From Oceanospirillum multiglobuliferum (GTDB lineage: Bacteria > Pseudomonadota > Gammaproteobacteria > Pseudomonadales > Halomonadaceae): a stretch of 64,000 nucleotides of DNA. Positions 61,840 through 64,000 of this stretch are shown piece by piece. The notes under the pieces are model-generated. The model worked only from the letters and a program-made list of their open reading frames with translations, was not told the DNA's origin and ran no database searches. A program made the position numbers and the translations under genes. The stretch is taken from positions 56,212-120,211 of the forward strand of contig NZ_FUXG01000013.1 in the NCBI RefSeq assembly GCF_900167095.1, read 5' to 3'. Numbering within the stretch: position 1 is the first letter of the stretch; each line of letters starts with the position of its first letter.

Positions 61840-62622
61840 ATGCGGGTTAAAGAAGTTAGAAGAGCTAAGATCATGAAAAATTCATTGCTTTACACTGCAT
61901 TACTAAGTTCTGCTCTGACGTTACCCTCAGCTACAGCCTATGCGGGTCAATGGACTCTGGGCTTAGGGGCTATTGGTATGGAAGAGATCTACCACGGCCA
62001 GAATGAAAGCTATACTTTATTTCCTGTCATTACATATGAGACTGAAAACCTCAGTGTCGGTGTAGAGGGGGCTTTTTATCAGTTTTATGGTGACGAAAAC
62101 TCGCCTCTAGGTTTATATACAGGCATAGGCATTTCAGGTAATGGCTATGACAGTGGCGATGCGACCATTTTGAAAGGAATGAAAACACGCCATGACGGTG
62201 TTGACCTTAGTCTTGGTAGTGAATTTGATCTGGGGGTGGCAAGCCTATCAGCGGCTGTTGCAGGCGATATTTCCGGTCACCACAATGGTTTTAAAATGAG
62301 TATTGGGTTGGAAAGTAGTCTCCCTGTTAATCGTTACCTGATTGTGGCTCCTTCTATTAAAATGGAGGCTCTTAGCAAGGATTATGTGGACTACTACTTT
62401 GGTGTGAACGATAGTGAAGCTACGGTGGCAAGGTCTGCATACAAAGGCAAAGATACTGTTAATACCTCTGCCTCCTTGGGTTTTATTACTCCTCTTACCG
62501 AAGAGTGGCTCATAGTCAATCAACTGGCGTACACTTGGTTGGGTGATGCAATCAGTGATTCTCCATTGATCAAGCGGGATAAGGTGTTCAGTGGCACCAT
62601 TATGACGACTTATACTTTCTAG
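61840..62622 (+). CDS. MipA/OmpV-family outer membrane protein
   Basis: About 260 aa. GGAGG six bases before ATG 61840 supports this start, giving a long n-region, though ATG 61873 would give a standard signal (MKNSLLYTALLSSALTLPSA). The mature part is beta-barrel-like (LFPVITYETENLSVGVEGAF; GIGISGNGYDSGDATIL; ending MTTYTF with a terminal aromatic). MipA/OmpV genes are often controlled by a neighbouring two-component system, which fits the RstAB-like pair here. Confidence 0.87.
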   Translation: MRVKEVRRAKIMKNSLLYTALLSSALTLPSATAYAGQWTLGLGAIGMEEIYHGQNESYTLFPVITYETENLSVGVEGAFYQFYGDENSPLGLYTGIGISGNGYDSGDATILKGMKTRHDGVDLSLGSEFDLGVASLSAAVAGDISGHHNGFKMSIGLESSLPVNRYLIVAPSIKMEALSKDYVDYYFGVNDSEATVARSAYKGKDTVNTSASLGFITPLTEEWLIVNQLAYTWLGDAISDSPLIKRDKVFSGTIMTTYTF

Positions 62623-62762
62623 TTTGAGCCTTTGAACTGAGCAGCTTAATCTATAACCTAGGCATTCAGTTAGACAAAATGGAGCGGGAATAAATAGCCT
62701 GCTTCGTCATCTGTTTCTGCGCTTGCCAAGTATCGTAGTTATCCTGCATAGCCATCCCGAAA

Positions 62763-62978
62763 TCAATCATCATCCTGCATCGGTATCACATATTTACCGG
62801 AGTGTAAGCCTGATAACCGCTCAGCAATACAGGCTACTTCCAAATTGGATAACACCACAGACTCATTCTCGGGATAAAATACATAGCGATCTTGATTCCC
62901 CTCGAATATGATCGACCCAACAATATTACCGTTATCACTCACACAGTTAAGCTCTTGTTGTACAGGTAGAAATAGCAC
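62763..62978 (-). CDS. Small hypothetical protein (71 aa)
   Basis: GTG start at 62978. The sequence has NCVSDNGNIVGSIIFEGNQD, YVFYPENESVVLSNLEVACI and a helix AERLSGLH, with the balance of a real small beta-beta-alpha protein. The SD is weak. No function recognised. Confidence 0.5.
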   Translation of the reverse strand: MLFLPVQQELNCVSDNGNIVGSIIFEGNQDRYVFYPENESVVLSNLEVACIAERLSGLHSGKYVIPMQDDD

Positions 62979-63054
62979 CGCTTATACTCTCTGTTATCAA
63001 AGTAACTTGGTCACTTAAAGCCCCGATCAGTTCCTGAGTCGACACTTTTTCCAT
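62947..63054 (-). CDS. Possible 35-aa ORF overlapping the previous gene
   Basis: ATG 63054 (or in-frame GTG 63078) gives MEKVSTQELIGALSDQVTLI, a helical-looking peptide ending CTTRA. It overlaps the start of the 62763-62978 ORF by 32 bp in another frame. It could be a coupled leader or the other half of one frameshifted gene. Confidence 0.3.
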   Translation of the reverse strand: MEKVSTQELIGALSDQVTLITESISGAISTCTTRA

Positions 63055-63078
63055 TTTACCTTGTTTATCACCAATCAC

Positions 63079-63371
63079 AGCATCCTCGCCCCTTTTATTT
63101 CAGCCTATACTGGCTGACCACAACTTAAAGCTACTGCTTGAACATAGGGGAGTGGTTTACCCCTTATACAAGTAAAGATTGCTGCCTACCTCATACAGCG
63201 TACGGTCTTGTAGTGGTCAGCTGTTTTCTTGACCTGTGTCAGAATGTATAGGAATAGTCTTGTAACTATAACCTTTGGCCTGCTGTTCACTTTCTGCTTT
63301 AGCCTGTAGTCTTTAAAATAAGAGTTAGATGAACTACATGTTTAAAAAAATTAGATGCGGAGGCGTTTAAG
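63079..63371. other. Intergenic region before the adhesin-like gene
   Basis: No gene is seen. It presumably contains the promoter of the downstream gene. TTGACC at about 63230 is -35-like but has no well-spaced -10. Confidence 0.4.
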
Positions 63372-64000
63372 ATGGCAGGCTCCAATGATGGCGAGAACAA
63401 TAAACCTCAAGATTCAGCATCAACAACTAATGATGATGCTCTTCTTTTTGATGAAGCGACTGTTTTAAGTCGTGCTGATGAGGCTCAAAAAGAAGATGAC
63501 GACATTGATTTTTCTGAAGGTGTTGGCAATGCAGAAGATTCAGGTAACGAAAATATTCAAGCGTCTTTAGGTGATGAGCAAAATATTCGACACCAACAGT
63601 TTGGAGCAGGCCAGCTTTCACCGGAAGATATTGATGTTGTGCGCCAATCTATTGATGAAGGTGGCGTAGGCATTGATTCATCAAGTGATACAAGTTTAGG
63701 GTTGCAACAAGGTGCACCGTCTGAGACTACAGGTCGACCTGATAATGGTAGTAGTTCGGTAGGGTTTGATGGACAGGCTACAGGTTCATCTGAAGCCGAT
63801 ATTGACGCAGAAGTCAGCTCGATAGAGCCAACGGATAATCTTAATCTTTCAGATGTATCCAGACAGTCCGCACAGGCTTCCGTGGAGAATCCAACTAGCC
63901 CAACTAGCCCAACTACGGCGACCACGGTTACCAGTCCAACGACTGCGACTACAGCAACCAGCCCAACTACGGCGACCACGGTTACCAGTCCAACGACTGC
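63372..64000 (+). CDS. N-terminus of a large repetitive acidic protein, probable secreted adhesin (cut by window edge)
   Basis: The ORF starts at ATG 63372 with GGAGG eight bases upstream and stays open for 209 codons to the window edge. It has no Sec or Tat signal, is rich in Asp/Glu/Ser/Gly, and turns into Thr/Pro repeats (PTTATTVTSPTTATTATS, 18 residues). Lack of a signal peptide, low complexity and an apparent giant size fit type I secreted RTX/BapA-like adhesins, whose secretion signal is at the C-terminus (not visible here). It might be a substrate of the ABC/HlyD/TolC operon at 3.9-15.6 kb, but other exporters are possible. Confidence 0.65.
   Translation, partial: MAGSNDGENNKPQDSASTTNDDALLFDEATVLSRADEAQKEDDDIDFSEGVGNAEDSGNENIQASLGDEQNIRHQQFGAGQLSPEDIDVVRQSIDEGGVGIDSSSDTSLGLQQGAPSETTGRPDNGSSSVGFDGQATGSSEADIDAEVSSIEPTDNLNLSDVSRQSAQASVENPTSPTSPTTATTVTSPTTATTATSPTTATTVTSPTT
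63908..64000 (+). repeat. 54-bp tandem coding repeat
   Basis: The unit beginning CCCAACTACGGCGACCACGG at 63908 restarts at 63962 without change as far as the window shows, encoding an 18-aa Thr/Pro repeat. Confidence 0.85.

Noticed and set aside
63557..63979. 140-aa minus-strand ORF beginning with Val/Gly repeats
   Set aside because: Mirror image of the Thr/Pro coding repeats on the plus strand.

Overview
The window looks like chromosome of a marine gammaproteobacterium (Oceanospirillales/Alteromonadales style) carrying an intact-looking Mu-like prophage. The basis is protein family resemblance only: RstAB-like two-component genes, a MipA/OmpV porin-like protein, an E. coli-like glutathionylspermidine synthetase, GlxA-type regulators, and Mu-type head and transposition genes. 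No rRNA, tRNA or CRISPR array was seen.

Layout. 1-3345 (minus strand): a FAD/GMC sugar-dehydrogenase cluster, consisting of a TenA-like protein, a Tat-signal small subunit, a catalytic subunit with a Cys cluster, and the start of another Tat protein. 3346-3936: AT-rich intergenic DNA. 3937-15609 (plus strand): a tightly packed, AT-rich five-gene operon. It encodes a nucleotidyltransferase-kinase fusion, a TolC-type lipoprotein with a SPOR-like tail, a LuxR-HTH/cyclase-like/ATPase regulator, a protein with two fused ABC exporters, and an HlyD-type adaptor, and it ends in a strong terminator. This is an unusual type I secretion locus and the best candidate here for an undescribed system. The last gene of the window (63372 to the edge) is the start of a large, acidic, Thr/Pro-repeat protein that could be a type I substrate.

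15692-22917: glutathione/polyamine-related metabolism (gss, an aldehyde dehydrogenase, a frameshifted ggt) and a divergent GlxA-regulator/isochorismatase pair. 22987-23801: a DUF6482-like gene, an HD-GYP remnant and a 40-aa membrane ORF. Part of this segment recurs in degraded form at 59168-59288.

About 23.8-56.8 kb: a transposable prophage, right end at low coordinate and left end at high coordinate. From the left end inward come an S24 repressor (plus), a control region, Ner, an HTH protein, MuA, MuB, a string of small early genes (including a CsrA-like one), GemA and a Mor activator. Then come a terminator with nested late promoter, M15 endolysin, holin, TraR-type zinc finger, gp26/27/28/29-like packaging and portal genes, F, a tandem structured-RNA candidate, G, a second terminator and promoter, I/Z protease-scaffold, T capsid and head completion genes. 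Last is a non-contractile (siphovirus-type) tail module with a programmed -1 frameshift in the chaperone pair and a 1893-aa tape measure. The head module is Mu-like and the tail module is not.

57194-62978: an HBM-type chemoreceptor, an RstA/RstB-like two-component pair, a MipA/OmpV protein and small hypothetical ORFs.
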